DNA from: Pannonibacter phragmitetus DSM 14782
GTDB taxonomy: Bacteria; Pseudomonadota; Alphaproteobacteria; Rhizobiales; Stappiaceae
Length of the DNA stretch: 64,000 nt
Direction: 5' to 3'
Assembly: GCF_000382365.1 (NCBI RefSeq)
Contig: NZ_KB908218.1
Coordinates: 186,001-250,000 of the forward strand
Under the pieces are notes generated by a model. The model did no database searches and had not been told where the DNA came from. It worked only from the letters and a program-made list of their open reading frames with translations. Made by a program: the position numbers and the translations under genes. Shown piece by piece: positions 36,909 to 45,818 of the stretch. Each line of letters begins with the position of its first letter. Position 1 is the stretch's first letter.

Positions 36909-37799
36909 TCAGCAGGACCAGAGGCGGGGCAGGGGGGCCTGCCGGCAGGTTTCAAGAAAGGTGATGAGGCCATCGCGCAGGCTGCGGCTGTCGGCACTGA
37001 CGAAACGGGCCACAAGCTGGCCGTTCCAGGCGCTGACACCGCCGCGCAAGGGGCCGCCCTCGGGGGTGATCTGCTCCAGACACTGGCGCGCGCGGGCAAG
37101 GCCGCTTTCCGCATCGGGTCCGCAATCGATGAAAGTGGCAAAGGCGCAGCCGCCGCCAGCGGTGGCAATGCCGTCCAGCATCTGCGTGTCCGGCCCGATG
37201 GCGAGATTGTCGGCAAAGGCAAGCCGCCCATTGCGCCAGATCCGCCACTGGTCGCGGAAGGAAAGGGTCTTCACGCTCTCGCCCATCGCCTTGCGGCCAA
37301 GCACCACCATCTCAAGGCCGGTGAAGCGGGCCGATCCTTCAAGCCGCACCTCCATCTTGCGGGAGAGCGCGCTGGCCTCGAAGAGGATCAGCTCCTGCGG
37401 CAGCCATTCCAGATGCGCGCCGTCCTCTGCCGAAAGGCTGTTCAGCACTTCGCCGGTACCGCCGGAGCTGCGATAGGCGCGCTCGGCAGTCTGCGAGGTG
37501 AGGATGGCGCGGGTTCCGGCGGCGAGGTGCCCGGTGTAACTGAGGCGGTCGCCGCCGGTAATTCCGCCTGAGGTGTTCAGCAGCACAGCCAGCGGCACGC
37601 CGTCGTAAACCTTCGGCAGGCGGATTTTGGCGGAGCCGGATTGATAAAGGCCCTCCAGCCGGGTCTGGCCATCACGCAGGGCAAAGGACACGCGCGCCGT
37701 GCCACGGGCGCGCTGCATCACGGGCCGGGTGCTGCCCCCGCCGCCTGCTCCGCCTCCCTCGATGCCCGTTTCCGCCCGCATGCTGACCGTGTTCTCCAT
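36909..37799 (-). CDS. ureD: Urease accessory protein UreD
   Basis: Accessory protein that binds apo-urease and carries nickel from UreFG. It has 296 aa. The family motif LNTSGGITGGDRL is near residues 73-85, followed by TSQTAERAYRS. The N-terminal 30 residues are Gly-rich and poorly conserved, so the true start may be internal. It is the first gene of the leftward urease cluster. No urea transporter (urt) genes follow upstream in this window. Confidence 0.92.
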   Translation of the reverse strand: MENTVSMRAETGIEGGGAGGGGSTRPVMQRARGTARVSFALRDGQTRLEGLYQSGSAKIRLPKVYDGVPLAVLLNTSGGITGGDRLSYTGHLAAGTRAILTSQTAERAYRSSGGTGEVLNSLSAEDGAHLEWLPQELILFEASALSRKMEVRLEGSARFTGLEMVVLGRKAMGESVKTLSFRDQWRIWRNGRLAFADNLAIGPDTQMLDGIATAGGGCAFATFIDCGPDAESGLARARQCLEQITPEGGPLRGGVSAWNGQLVARFVSADSRSLRDGLITFLETCRQAPLPRLWSC

Positions 37800-38128
37800 C
37801 CCCGCGCCCTTCAGGGCGTTTGCTGATCTTGTGCCGGGAGCGCGGTGTTGCGCAAGCGTGTTCCCGGAAGCCGACTCCGGCTCCGAGGGGAGATACTAGC
37901 AAAGCCGGGGCCATGTGCCTGCGCCTTGTGCGCCCGTGCCTATGATGTTTGGACTTGATCTCAAAATGTGCAAAAATCAGGCAAATGCCCAGAACGCATG
38001 CAATCCAGTTGCTCACGGCCTTTCACATCCCCGTGCCGGGGCTTTGCATTCCTTAACCTTGATCGGGTATGGAGAAATGGGGGCTGCGTTCCGGGGCTGA
38101 TCCGGGGCATTCGGATGACGAGGGTGTC
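37800..38128. other. Divergent intergenic region ureD / D,D-carboxypeptidase
   Basis: 329 bp in which both transcripts presumably start. I see no clear NtrC/sigma-54 site, no terminator and no repeat. If the upstream ATG at 38069 is used by the carboxypeptidase, the region is 60 bp shorter. Confidence 0.4.
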
Positions 38129-39517
38129 GTGTTTTCGCGATTGATTGACAAGCGCCTGCTGGGCCTTGCTGCCATTTCCGGCTGGCTGTCCCTGTGCGGG
38201 CTGGCCGTTCCTGCCAAAGCGGACATTGGTCCCTATCTGGTGATCGATGCAGCCACGGGCACCGTGCTGGAAGAGCATGAGGCGACCCGGCCCTGGTATC
38301 CGGCTTCGCTCACCAAGATGATGACGGCCTATGTCACGCTCAAGACCTTACGCGAGGGGCGGCTGCAGCTGGACAGTCCGGTCACCCAGTCGGCCAATTC
38401 CCTCGCCCAGCCGCCCAGCAAGATGGGCTTCAAGGTGGGCACGCAGCTGACGCTGGAAACGGCGCTGACCATGCTGATGGTCAAGTCTGCCAATGATCTG
38501 GCCGTGGCGATTGGCGAGACCGTTGGCGGCACCGAAGAGAATTTCATTGCGATGATGAATGCGGAAGCGCGCCGCCTCGGCATGCGCAGCACCCATTTCG
38601 TCAATCCGCATGGGCTTCCCGACAACCGGCAGGTTTCCTCCGCTGCCGATCTGGCGATCCTGGCGATGGCGCTGAAGCGGGAGTTTCCTGATGCGCACAA
38701 GTATTACCGCCATCCGGGCCTGAAGTTCGGCAAGCAGACGCTGCGCTCTGCCAACCGCGAGTTCCTGCAGCGTGTGGCCGGCGCCGACGGGCTGAAGACC
38801 GGTTACATCTGCAATTCGGGCTATAATGTTGCTGCCTCTGCCACGCGCAACGGCCGCACCGTCATTGCCGTCGTGCTGGGCGCGGGTTCCGGGCTGGAGC
38901 GCACGGCCTTCACCCGTGAGGTGATCGACCGCGGTTTCCGCCTTGGCGGGCGTGGCCAGCATGTCTCCACCCTGCCGCCGAGCGGCGCAGGGCTTCCGGC
39001 GGATGGCTATTGCAAGCGCAACCCGAAGCTCGGACCGGAACAGATTCTGGCCCGCTACGACATCCGCCAAGCTGCGGGCAAGACACGCTCTGCAGTTATG
39101 TTCCAGTCTACGGGCGAGGGCCGTCCGGTGATTGCGGTTCCGGCAGGGGATGCGGAACCGGGGGAAGAGGGCGCGGAATTTTCGTCCAAATCCGGCAAGG
39201 TTGACTGGAACATGATCCTCGACCGCACGGTCGGCACCGAGCTGGTGGCCTATGCGCCCATCACCGTGCGCACGGGCCTCGCACCGGGCTCTGTCCCTGC
39301 TGCTGCGGCCATGGTCCCCGCTGCGGCAGCTGCCGCCACGGTTGCCGCTGAGCTGCCCTCCGTCCGTCTTCCTGCGTCCAAGCCGCTGGATCTCAGGCCT
39401 TCCGTGGTTGTCCCGGGCGCGGCACAGGGTGCGGCCCAGACCACCCCGGCCTTTGGCTCCCTCTTCAACGGCAATGTGCCGGCTTCCGCCGTCCCCAGAG
39501 CCAAGAGCGGCAACTGA
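38129..39517 (+). CDS. Periplasmic D-alanyl-D-alanine carboxypeptidase
   Basis: Low-molecular-weight penicillin-binding protein of the DacA/S11 family that trims the terminal D-Ala of peptidoglycan. The GTG start at 38129 is chosen because it gives a proper signal peptide (cleavage after about residue 31, VPAKA); ATG 38069 would add 20 hydrophilic residues. Active-site motifs: PASLTK (Ser60, Lys63), SAN (120-122) and KTG (near 224). It has 462 aa with an Ala/Pro-rich C-terminal region and no obvious amphipathic anchor. It is followed after 27 bp by a CobW-type gene. Confidence 0.92.
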   Translation: MFSRLIDKRLLGLAAISGWLSLCGLAVPAKADIGPYLVIDAATGTVLEEHEATRPWYPASLTKMMTAYVTLKTLREGRLQLDSPVTQSANSLAQPPSKMGFKVGTQLTLETALTMLMVKSANDLAVAIGETVGGTEENFIAMMNAEARRLGMRSTHFVNPHGLPDNRQVSSAADLAILAMALKREFPDAHKYYRHPGLKFGKQTLRSANREFLQRVAGADGLKTGYICNSGYNVAASATRNGRTVIAVVLGAGSGLERTAFTREVIDRGFRLGGRGQHVSTLPPSGAGLPADGYCKRNPKLGPEQILARYDIRQAAGKTRSAVMFQSTGEGRPVIAVPAGDAEPGEEGAEFSSKSGKVDWNMILDRTVGTELVAYAPITVRTGLAPGSVPAAAAMVPAAAAAATVAAELPSVRLPASKPLDLRPSVVVPGAAQGAAQTTPAFGSLFNGNVPASAVPRAKSGN

Positions 39518-39544
39518 CGCAGAGCTGCGCGAAGGATATTCAAG

Positions 39545-40747
39545 ATGACCGAAGCTCAGGATGGTGCTGCACAGCCGCAGCGCGGCCCGAAGCCGCCCAT
39601 TCCCCTGTCCATCATCACGGGCTTTCTGGGGGCGGGCAAGACGACGCTGCTGAACCGCATCCTCAAGGATCCGGCGATGGCGGATACGGCGGTCATCATC
39701 AACGAGTTCGGGGATGTCGGGCTTGACCACCTTCTGGTGGACCAGTCGAGCGAGGGCATTCTGGAGCTTTCCTCCGGCTGCCTGTGCTGCACCATCCGGG
39801 GGGACCTGATCAATACGCTGGAAGACCTGCTGCGCCGTCTGGACAACGGCCGCATGGAGCGTCTGGCGCGGGTGGTCATCGAAACGACCGGTCTTGCCGA
39901 CCCGGCGCCCATCCTGCACACGGTGATGCTGCATCCCTATCTGATGCTGCGCTACCGGCTGGACAGCGTTGTGACGCTGGTGGATGCGGTCAACGGTTCT
40001 GCGACGCTTGATGCCCATCAGGAGGCTGTGCGTCAGGCTGCCGTTGCCGACCGGCTGGTGCTGACCAAGACCGATCTGCTGGAAGGCGATGCGGGAGCTG
40101 CAACCCTTGACGCCCTGACCGCACGGCTGAAGGCGCTCAATCCCGGTGCGCAGCTTCTCAACGGGCAGAAGGGCGAGGCCGATGCCGCGCATCTGTTCAA
40201 TGCCGGGCTCTATGATCCGTCCACCAAGATCCCCGATGTGGCGCGCTGGCTGAATGCGGAGGCCTATGAAGCTCACGGGCATCACCATCACGGGCATGAT
40301 CATGCCCATGGCCATCATCATGATCATCACCACGATCATGGGCACCATCATCACGATGTGAACCGTCACGACGACAAGATCCGCGCCTTCACCCTGACCG
40401 CGAACCGTCCGGTACCGGCCTCGGCGCTGGAAATGTTCCTTGATCTGCTGCGCTCCGCCCATGGGCCGAAGCTGCTGCGGGTGAAGGGCATCATCCAGAT
40501 CGCCGAAGATCCGGCCCGGCCCGTGGTCATTCACGGGGTGCAGCATGTGTTCCACCCGCCAGTCACGCTGGCGGGCTGGCCGGATGGCGACCGGCGCACG
40601 CGGCTGGTCTTCATCACCTACGACCTGGCCGAGGGCTTCGTCCGCCGCCTGTTCGATGCCTTCACCGGCGCCATGGTCAGCGACACGCCGGACGCTCAGG
40701 CGATGATGGACAATCCTCTGGCCATCTCCGGCTTCAAGCCGGGATGA
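39545..40747 (+). CDS. CobW-type G3E GTPase, probable metallochaperone
   Basis: G3E-family P-loop GTPase (CobW/ZNG1/YeiR group). It has 400 aa. P-loop GFLGAGKT is at 26-33, the metal-binding CLCC motif at 79-82, LTKTDL provides nucleotide specificity, and a His-rich stretch of about 20 histidines lies near residues 240-275, before the CobW C-terminal domain. Such proteins deliver Zn or other metals. It lies 27 bp after the D,D-carboxypeptidase, thus one operon, and 2 kb from the urease cluster. Cobalt, zinc and nickel are all possible; no Zur box was recognised. Confidence 0.88.
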   Translation: MTEAQDGAAQPQRGPKPPIPLSIITGFLGAGKTTLLNRILKDPAMADTAVIINEFGDVGLDHLLVDQSSEGILELSSGCLCCTIRGDLINTLEDLLRRLDNGRMERLARVVIETTGLADPAPILHTVMLHPYLMLRYRLDSVVTLVDAVNGSATLDAHQEAVRQAAVADRLVLTKTDLLEGDAGAATLDALTARLKALNPGAQLLNGQKGEADAAHLFNAGLYDPSTKIPDVARWLNAEAYEAHGHHHHGHDHAHGHHHDHHHDHGHHHHDVNRHDDKIRAFTLTANRPVPASALEMFLDLLRSAHGPKLLRVKGIIQIAEDPARPVVIHGVQHVFHPPVTLAGWPDGDRRTRLVFITYDLAEGFVRRLFDAFTGAMVSDTPDAQAMMDNPLAISGFKPG

Positions 40748-40751
40748 GGTT

Positions 40752-41615
40752 TCAGCTGCGTTTCAGCCGGATCAGGCCTTCCTGGGCGGTTGAGGCGATG
40801 AGGTGGCCGCTGCGGTCATAAAGCAGGCCCCGGTTCATGCCGCGCCCGCCGGAGGAGGAGGGGGCGTCGGTGGCGTAGAGCAGCCAGTCATCGGCCCGGA
40901 ACGGCCGGTGGAACCACATGGAATGGTCGAGGCTGGCGGCCTGGATCTGCGGGCTGAACACCGACTTGCCATGGGGAAAGAGCGAGGTATCCAGCAGCGT
41001 CATGTCCGAGGCATAGGCCAGAACGCACTGGTGGATGCGGGTTTCGTCGGGCAAGGGGCTGGTGGCGCGCACCCAGACATATTGCTGCGGCGCCAGCTTC
41101 TTCTCGCTGAAATAGTGGGTGAGATCGACAGGGCGCAGTTCGATCGGGCGTTCCCGCTCCCAGTAGCGGCGCACGTTCTCCGGTGCCACCTTCAGAAACT
41201 TCTCCTTCAGGTCCTGCTCGCTCGGCAGATCTTCCGGCATCGGCACGTCCGGCATGCCGGTCTGATGCTCAAGCCCGTCCTCCAGCGTCTGGAAGGAGGC
41301 GGACATGGAGAAGATCGCCTGTCCGTGCTGGATCGCCACAACGCGGCGCGTGGTGAAGCTGCCGCCGTCGCGGATGCGGTCCACGTCATAGATGATCGGC
41401 ACCGCCGGATCGCCGGGCCGCAGGAAATAGCCGTGCAGAGAATGGATGTGCCGCTCTTCCACCACGGTGCGCGAGGCGGCGACGAGCGCCTGGCCGATCA
41501 CCTGTCCGCCATAGACCCGCTGCCAGCCCGCCTGGGGGCTGCGGCCACGGAACAGGTTGTGTTCCAGCTGTTCGAGGTCAAGAATGGACAAAAGTGAGTT
41601 GATGGCCGTGTTCAT
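40752..41615 (-). CDS. tesB: Acyl-CoA thioesterase II
   Basis: Double-hotdog TesB thioesterase that hydrolyses medium- and long-chain acyl-CoA. It has 287 aa. Conserved segments: NLFRGRSPQAGWQRVYGGQV at the N terminus, the HSLHGYFLRPGDP motif, and SLDHSMWFHRPFRADDWLLY in the second hotdog. The start at 41615 matches the family; the open frame upstream has no similarity. It converges on the CobW gene with only 4 bp between stops and diverges from the UbiH-like gene. Confidence 0.93.
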   Translation of the reverse strand: MNTAINSLLSILDLEQLEHNLFRGRSPQAGWQRVYGGQVIGQALVAASRTVVEERHIHSLHGYFLRPGDPAVPIIYDVDRIRDGGSFTTRRVVAIQHGQAIFSMSASFQTLEDGLEHQTGMPDVPMPEDLPSEQDLKEKFLKVAPENVRRYWERERPIELRPVDLTHYFSEKKLAPQQYVWVRATSPLPDETRIHQCVLAYASDMTLLDTSLFPHGKSVFSPQIQAASLDHSMWFHRPFRADDWLLYATDAPSSSGGRGMNRGLLYDRSGHLIASTAQEGLIRLKRS

Positions 41616-41800
41616 TGCCGCATTCCTTGCTAAATGAGCGCATGGGGCTAAATGAGTGCATGGGATGCACCCGTGGCGCACCGTCCGTGAATGCCTGATT
41701 GGACGCGGTGTCCGGTCCGTGTCAATGCTGACCAAAGGGAAGACAGCCCGGAATTGTTGCGCAGCGCTTGCGAAACGGCCGGGCGATGAAGGAGATGAAG

Positions 41801-43063
41801 ATGCGCGAGTCCCAAGCCGCTGACAGTCCTGCTCAGGAGAGTGCGGCCGATGTGGTGATCGCCGGCGGCGGATACGTCGGCCTGTCCCTCGCCCTTGCGC
41901 TCAAGCAGGCGGATCCGTCGATGGAAGTGGCCGTCGTCGACCCCAAGCCCATGGACAGTCTTGCCAGGGATCCGCGCGCGTCCGCCATCGCTGCGGCTGC
42001 TTGCCGCATGCTGGACCAGCTTGGCATCTGGGATGAGATTCGCGCCACCGCCCAGCCGATCAACGAGATGATCGTCACCGACAGCAAGCTGCGCGACACG
42101 GTGCGTCCGGTGTTCCTGACCTTTGCGGGCGAGACCGGCAGCGCCCAGGGTGACGAGCCCTTCGCGCACATGATCCCGAACGGTGCGATGCTGCCGGCGC
42201 TTTACAAGGCGGCGCTGGCGCTGGGCGTGCGGTTCCATGCGCCCGATACGGCGCGCGATTTCCATCAGGCGGGCGATCATGTCAGAGTGGCGCTGGCCGG
42301 CGGCGGGCGCATCAGGGCCAAGCTGCTGGTGGCAGCCGACGGGGTGCGCTCGCGCCTGCGCGATCTGGCGGGCATCCGCACGGTGCACTGGTCCTACGGC
42401 CAGTCGGGCATCGTCACCACGGTGAAGCACGAGCGTCCGCACAATGGCCGCGCGGAAGAACATTTCCTGCCGGCCGGACCTTTCGCCATCCTGCCGCTGC
42501 CGGGCAACCGCTCGTCGCTGGTCTGGACGGAGCGCACGGGCGATGCGGACCGGCTGGTGCGCGCCGATGATTTCACCTTCGAGCTGGAGCTGGAGCGCCG
42601 CTTTGGCCACCACCTCGGCAAGCTGGAGCTGGACGGCCCGCGCCATGCCTATCCGCTGGGCTTGACGCTGGCGCGTGATTTCGTCCGCCCGCGCATTGCC
42701 CTTGCGGGCGATGCTGCCCATGGCATCCACCCGATTGCCGGGCAGGGCCTCAATCTCGGCTTCAAGGACGTTGCGGCGCTGGCGGAAGTCATCGTCGAGG
42801 CCCGGCGTCTGGGGCAGGATATCGGCGGTCTCGACGTGCTGGAGCGCTATCAGCGCTGGCGCCGGTTCGACACGTTCCAGATGGGCGTTGTCACCGATGT
42901 GCTGAACCGGCTGTTCTCCAACGATCTTGATGTGGTGCGCGGCATCCGGGACTTTGGCCTCGGTCTGGTGGACCGGCTGCCGAAGCTCAAGGGCATGTTC
43001 ATCCGCGAGGCCGCCGGTTTTGCCGGGCCTGCGCCCCGGTTGCTGACCGGCGAAGCGATCTGA
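41801..43063 (+). CDS. Ubiquinone-biosynthesis FAD monooxygenase (UbiH/UbiF/COQ6 family)
   Basis: Ring hydroxylase of ubiquinone synthesis. It has 420 aa. The FAD-binding GGGYVGLSLALAL is at about 22-34; the middle DG motif is VAADGVRSRLRD; the second FAD motif, GDAAHGIHPIAGQGLNLG, begins near residue 303. The start at 41801 has AAGGAG upstream, better than the TTG or ATG codons at 41768-41795. Which ring carbon it hydroxylates cannot be read from sequence, as alphaproteobacterial UbiH/UbiL/UbiM specificity varies. Confidence 0.9.
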   Translation: MRESQAADSPAQESAADVVIAGGGYVGLSLALALKQADPSMEVAVVDPKPMDSLARDPRASAIAAAACRMLDQLGIWDEIRATAQPINEMIVTDSKLRDTVRPVFLTFAGETGSAQGDEPFAHMIPNGAMLPALYKAALALGVRFHAPDTARDFHQAGDHVRVALAGGGRIRAKLLVAADGVRSRLRDLAGIRTVHWSYGQSGIVTTVKHERPHNGRAEEHFLPAGPFAILPLPGNRSSLVWTERTGDADRLVRADDFTFELELERRFGHHLGKLELDGPRHAYPLGLTLARDFVRPRIALAGDAAHGIHPIAGQGLNLGFKDVAALAEVIVEARRLGQDIGGLDVLERYQRWRRFDTFQMGVVTDVLNRLFSNDLDVVRGIRDFGLGLVDRLPKLKGMFIREAAGFAGPAPRLLTGEAI

Positions 43064-43099
43064 GCGGGCATCAGGGATAACTGGGCATCTGGGGGGAAG

Positions 43100-43978
43100 A
43101 TGACGGCAACAGTGTCTGCCGGTGCCGAAGCTGGCCCGCGCACCATCCTGATCACGGGCTGCTCCAGCGGCATTGGCGCAGCCTCTGCCCGGCTGCTGCG
43201 GGGGCGCAACTGGCGGGTTTTTCCGGCCGCGCGCAAGCCGGAGGACGTGGAAGCCCTGGCCGCACAAGGCTTTGAGGCGGTGCTCATTGATTATGAGCGG
43301 CCCGAAACCATTCATGCCGGGCTGGAAAGCGTGCTGGCGAAAACCGGCGGGCGGCTTGATGCGCTGTTCAACAACGGCGCCTATGCCGTGCCCTGCGCGG
43401 TGGAGGATCTCCCCGTCGATGCCTTGCGGGCGCTGTTTCAGGCGAATTTTTTCGGCTGGCACGATCTGACGCGGCAGGTCATTCCGGTGATGCGCGCCCA
43501 GGGGGCAGGGCGCATCGTGCAATGCTCGTCCATCCTCGGTTTCATCGCCATGAAATACCGGGGCGCCTATACGGCATCCAAATTCGCGCTTGAAGCCTAT
43601 TCCGACACGCTGCGGCAGGAGCTGCACGGCACGGGCATCCATGTCAGCCTGATCGAGCCGGGGCCGATTGACACGCGCTTTACCGAAAATGCGCTGGCAA
43701 ACTTCCATCACTGGATCGGCAAGGAAGGCATGATGGCCTCGCCCCACCGGGCCACCTATGAGCGGCGGCTGAAGCGGATGGAAAACGGTGAGCCGGGCCC
43801 CTGGAAACTTCCGCCGGAGTCCGTGGTTGAGAAGCTGGTGCATGCCATCGAGGCGAGCCAGCCCAGGGCACGCTACCGGGTGACCAAGCCCACCATCTGG
43901 ATGAACATCGCCCGCCGGTTCCTGACCACGCGCGCCCTCGACAGGGTGCTGATGAAGGCGGCGGACGGGGAAGAGTGA
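43100..43978 (+). CDS. Short-chain dehydrogenase/reductase
   Basis: A 292-aa classical SDR. The nucleotide-binding TGxxxGxG appears as GCSSGIG at 20-26; NNGAY is the NNAG equivalent; catalytic Ser is in IVQCSSILG, Tyr157 and Lys161 in YTASK. The motif EPGPIDT follows. The residue after the first strand (ARKPED) suggests NADP preference. The substrate is unknown. It lies 36 bp after the UbiH-like gene, probably cotranscribed. Confidence 0.88.
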   Translation: MTATVSAGAEAGPRTILITGCSSGIGAASARLLRGRNWRVFPAARKPEDVEALAAQGFEAVLIDYERPETIHAGLESVLAKTGGRLDALFNNGAYAVPCAVEDLPVDALRALFQANFFGWHDLTRQVIPVMRAQGAGRIVQCSSILGFIAMKYRGAYTASKFALEAYSDTLRQELHGTGIHVSLIEPGPIDTRFTENALANFHHWIGKEGMMASPHRATYERRLKRMENGEPGPWKLPPESVVEKLVHAIEASQPRARYRVTKPTIWMNIARRFLTTRALDRVLMKAADGEE

Positions 43979-44055
43979 GATCATCCCCCTTGCGCAGGTC
44001 TGCGTAAACGGGGCAAAGCGGCGGCGGGCATCCTGCCGCCTGAGGGGTACAGGAA

Positions 44056-44253
44056 ATGGGCAGTTTCTTTTATTATCTGGTTCCCGTGGCCGTTGGCGCG
44101 GTGGCAGTTGTGCTGCTGCTCGGGCTCTGGAACATGATGCGCGGCGGTTCGTCCAACCGCTCGCAACAGCTGATGCGCTGGCGCGTCGGCCTGCAGTTTC
44201 TCGCTATCGTCATCATCATGGCAGCGCTCTATTTTCTGGGGCCCAAGCCCTGA
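44056..44253 (+). CDS. Small twin-transmembrane HIG1-domain-like protein
   Basis: A 65-aa protein with two hydrophobic segments (about 4-25 and 46-62) joined by a basic loop NMMRGGSSNRSQQLMRWRV. This topology and the RWRVGLQF motif match the twin-TM/HIG1 family proteins found in alphaproteobacteria, related to respiratory supercomplex factors. It lies upstream of the cobalamin adenosyltransferase and ETF genes, a conserved neighbourhood. A role in cytochrome oxidase association is inference. Confidence 0.8.
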   Translation: MGSFFYYLVPVAVGAVAVVLLLGLWNMMRGGSSNRSQQLMRWRVGLQFLAIVIIMAALYFLGPKP

Positions 44254-44305
44254 CGCGCGCCTGACGCGCGTCTTAAAGACATGAGCGCCCGGGAGGCATT
44301 GCAGC

Positions 44306-44881
44306 ATGGTTGTTCTGAACAAGATCTACACGAAGACCGGTGATGACGGCACGACGGCGCTGGGCTCGGGCGAGCGGCGGCCCAAGTACGACCTGCGCAT
44401 CGAGGCCTATGGCACGGTGGATGAAACCAATTCGGTGGTTGGCCTCGTCCGTCTCGCGCTTGCGGGTGCGGATGCTGAGGTGGATGCCATCCTCGGCCGC
44501 ATCCAGAATGACCTGTTCGACCTTGGCGCCGATCTGGCGACGCCGGAAACGGACAAGGATCTGGGCTACGAGCCCCTGCGGATCACCGATGCGCAGGTGA
44601 CCGCACTGGAAAATGCCATTGATCTTCTGAATGCGGATCTGAAGCCGCTGCGCTCTTTTGTCCTGCCGGGCGGCACGCCGGCGGCCACCTATCTGCATCT
44701 GGCCCGCACCGTCTCGCGCCGGGCCGAACGGCTGATGGTGCATCTGGCGGCGGAAGAGCGAATCAACCCGGCGGCCACGCGCTATATGAACCGTTTGTCC
44801 GACTTCTTTTTTGTCGCGTCCCGGTATCTGAATGACAAGGGCGCAGGCGACGTGCTCTGGGTGCCCGGCAAGAACCGGTAA
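44306..44881 (+). CDS. Cob(I)alamin adenosyltransferase, PduO type
   Basis: Makes adenosylcobalamin from cob(I)alamin and ATP. It has 191 aa. The ATP-binding N terminus YTKTGDDGTTALGSG is at 8-22; the conserved EAYGTVDETNS and LPGGTPAATYLHLARTVSRR-type motifs with active-site Arg and Glu are present. It supports B12-dependent enzymes such as methylmalonyl-CoA mutase, none of which lies in the window. 27 bp precede the rhomboid gene. Confidence 0.94.
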   Translation: MVVLNKIYTKTGDDGTTALGSGERRPKYDLRIEAYGTVDETNSVVGLVRLALAGADAEVDAILGRIQNDLFDLGADLATPETDKDLGYEPLRITDAQVTALENAIDLLNADLKPLRSFVLPGGTPAATYLHLARTVSRRAERLMVHLAAEERINPAATRYMNRLSDFFFVASRYLNDKGAGDVLWVPGKNR

Positions 44882-44908
44882 TACACAATAGGGATCAGGC
44901 AGAGCCGG

Positions 44909-45604
44909 ATGTTCTTTCCCCTCTACGACCATAACCCCCTGCGCCACGTGCTGAAGCCCGTGGTCACGTGGTCGCTGATCCTCGCCAATGTGCTGGTCTA
45001 TCTGCTCATTCAAGGTGGAGGCCTTGGCGATGCGGCCATTGCCAGCGCCTATTCCTATGGTCTCATCCCGTCCGTGTTCTTCGACATGAAGGATCTGGCA
45101 CCGGAGCTGACCGTCCTGCCCGCCAAGGTGTCACTCGTCAGCTATGCCTTCCTGCATGCCGACGTCATGCATCTGGCGGGGAACATGCTGTTCCTCTGGG
45201 TCTTCGGCGACAATGTCGAGGATGCCATGGGGCATGTGAAGTTCCTTGCCTTCTATCTCCTGTGCGCGGCGGCAGGCGGGCTTGCCTTCGCGCTGCTGGA
45301 TCCGGCTTCGGATGTGCCGCTGATTGGCGCGTCCGGTGCGGTCTCGGGCATTGTTTCGGCCTATCTCATGCTGCATCCACGGGTGCGGGTCTGGGTGCTG
45401 TTCATGGGGCGCATCCCCCTACGCCTGCCGGCCCTGTGGCTGCTGGGTGGATGGATCATCGTGCAGATCGCCAATCTGTTCCTGTTCCAGAAGAGCCAGG
45501 TCGCCTGGGTGGCCCATGCCGGAGGCATTATGGCCGGTGCCGTTCTTGTGCTGGTGATGCGCCGTCCGGGCGTGAGATTGTTCGACCGGGATATGAGGAC
45601 CTGA
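44909..45604 (+). CDS. Rhomboid-family intramembrane serine protease
   Basis: A 231-aa polytopic membrane protein. Catalytic Ser142 is in GASGAVSG and His203 in VAHAGG; the conserved HLAGNMLFLWVFGDNVED loop (about 88-105) is also present, so the active site is complete. The substrate is unknown. It sits between the cobalamin adenosyltransferase and etfB, an arrangement common in Rhizobiales, though no functional link is established. Confidence 0.93.
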   Translation: MFFPLYDHNPLRHVLKPVVTWSLILANVLVYLLIQGGGLGDAAIASAYSYGLIPSVFFDMKDLAPELTVLPAKVSLVSYAFLHADVMHLAGNMLFLWVFGDNVEDAMGHVKFLAFYLLCAAAGGLAFALLDPASDVPLIGASGAVSGIVSAYLMLHPRVRVWVLFMGRIPLRLPALWLLGGWIIVQIANLFLFQKSQVAWVAHAGGIMAGAVLVLVMRRPGVRLFDRDMRT

Positions 45605-45675
45605 AGCGGATGAGCTCTGCCCAAGCCTTTGCGTTGCAGCAAGAACTGGGCGGACCTTCCGTAGCGCCATCGTTG

Positions 45676-45694
45676 ACACCCGGCGTCCGGGTGT
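45676..45694. repeat. Short palindrome upstream of etfB
   Basis: ACACCCGG-CGT-CCGGGTGT, a perfect 8-bp inverted repeat 125 bp before etfB. The same arms occur with wider spacing at 29248-29278. It could be an operator or a hairpin. Confidence 0.4.
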
Positions 45695-45818
45695 TTACCG
45701 TCGCGCGCCGAATGCAAGTATTGGCTGAAACCCGCCATTTTCTTCGCGGGATGTTAAGCCGGCTCGACCTGTTGACGCAGTGCGGCAAAAAAGCCGCCGA
45801 AGCGGGAGGATAAGACCC

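Noticed and set aside
41648-43984. 778-codon open frame antisense to the UbiH-like and SDR genes
   Set aside because: Both sense genes have intact catalytic motifs; the antisense protein has none.
45610-45813. 67-codon open frame between rhomboid and etfB
   Set aside because: Weak ribosome site, no recognised family, and it covers the palindrome and probable etfB promoter. Could be real, but I cannot support it.
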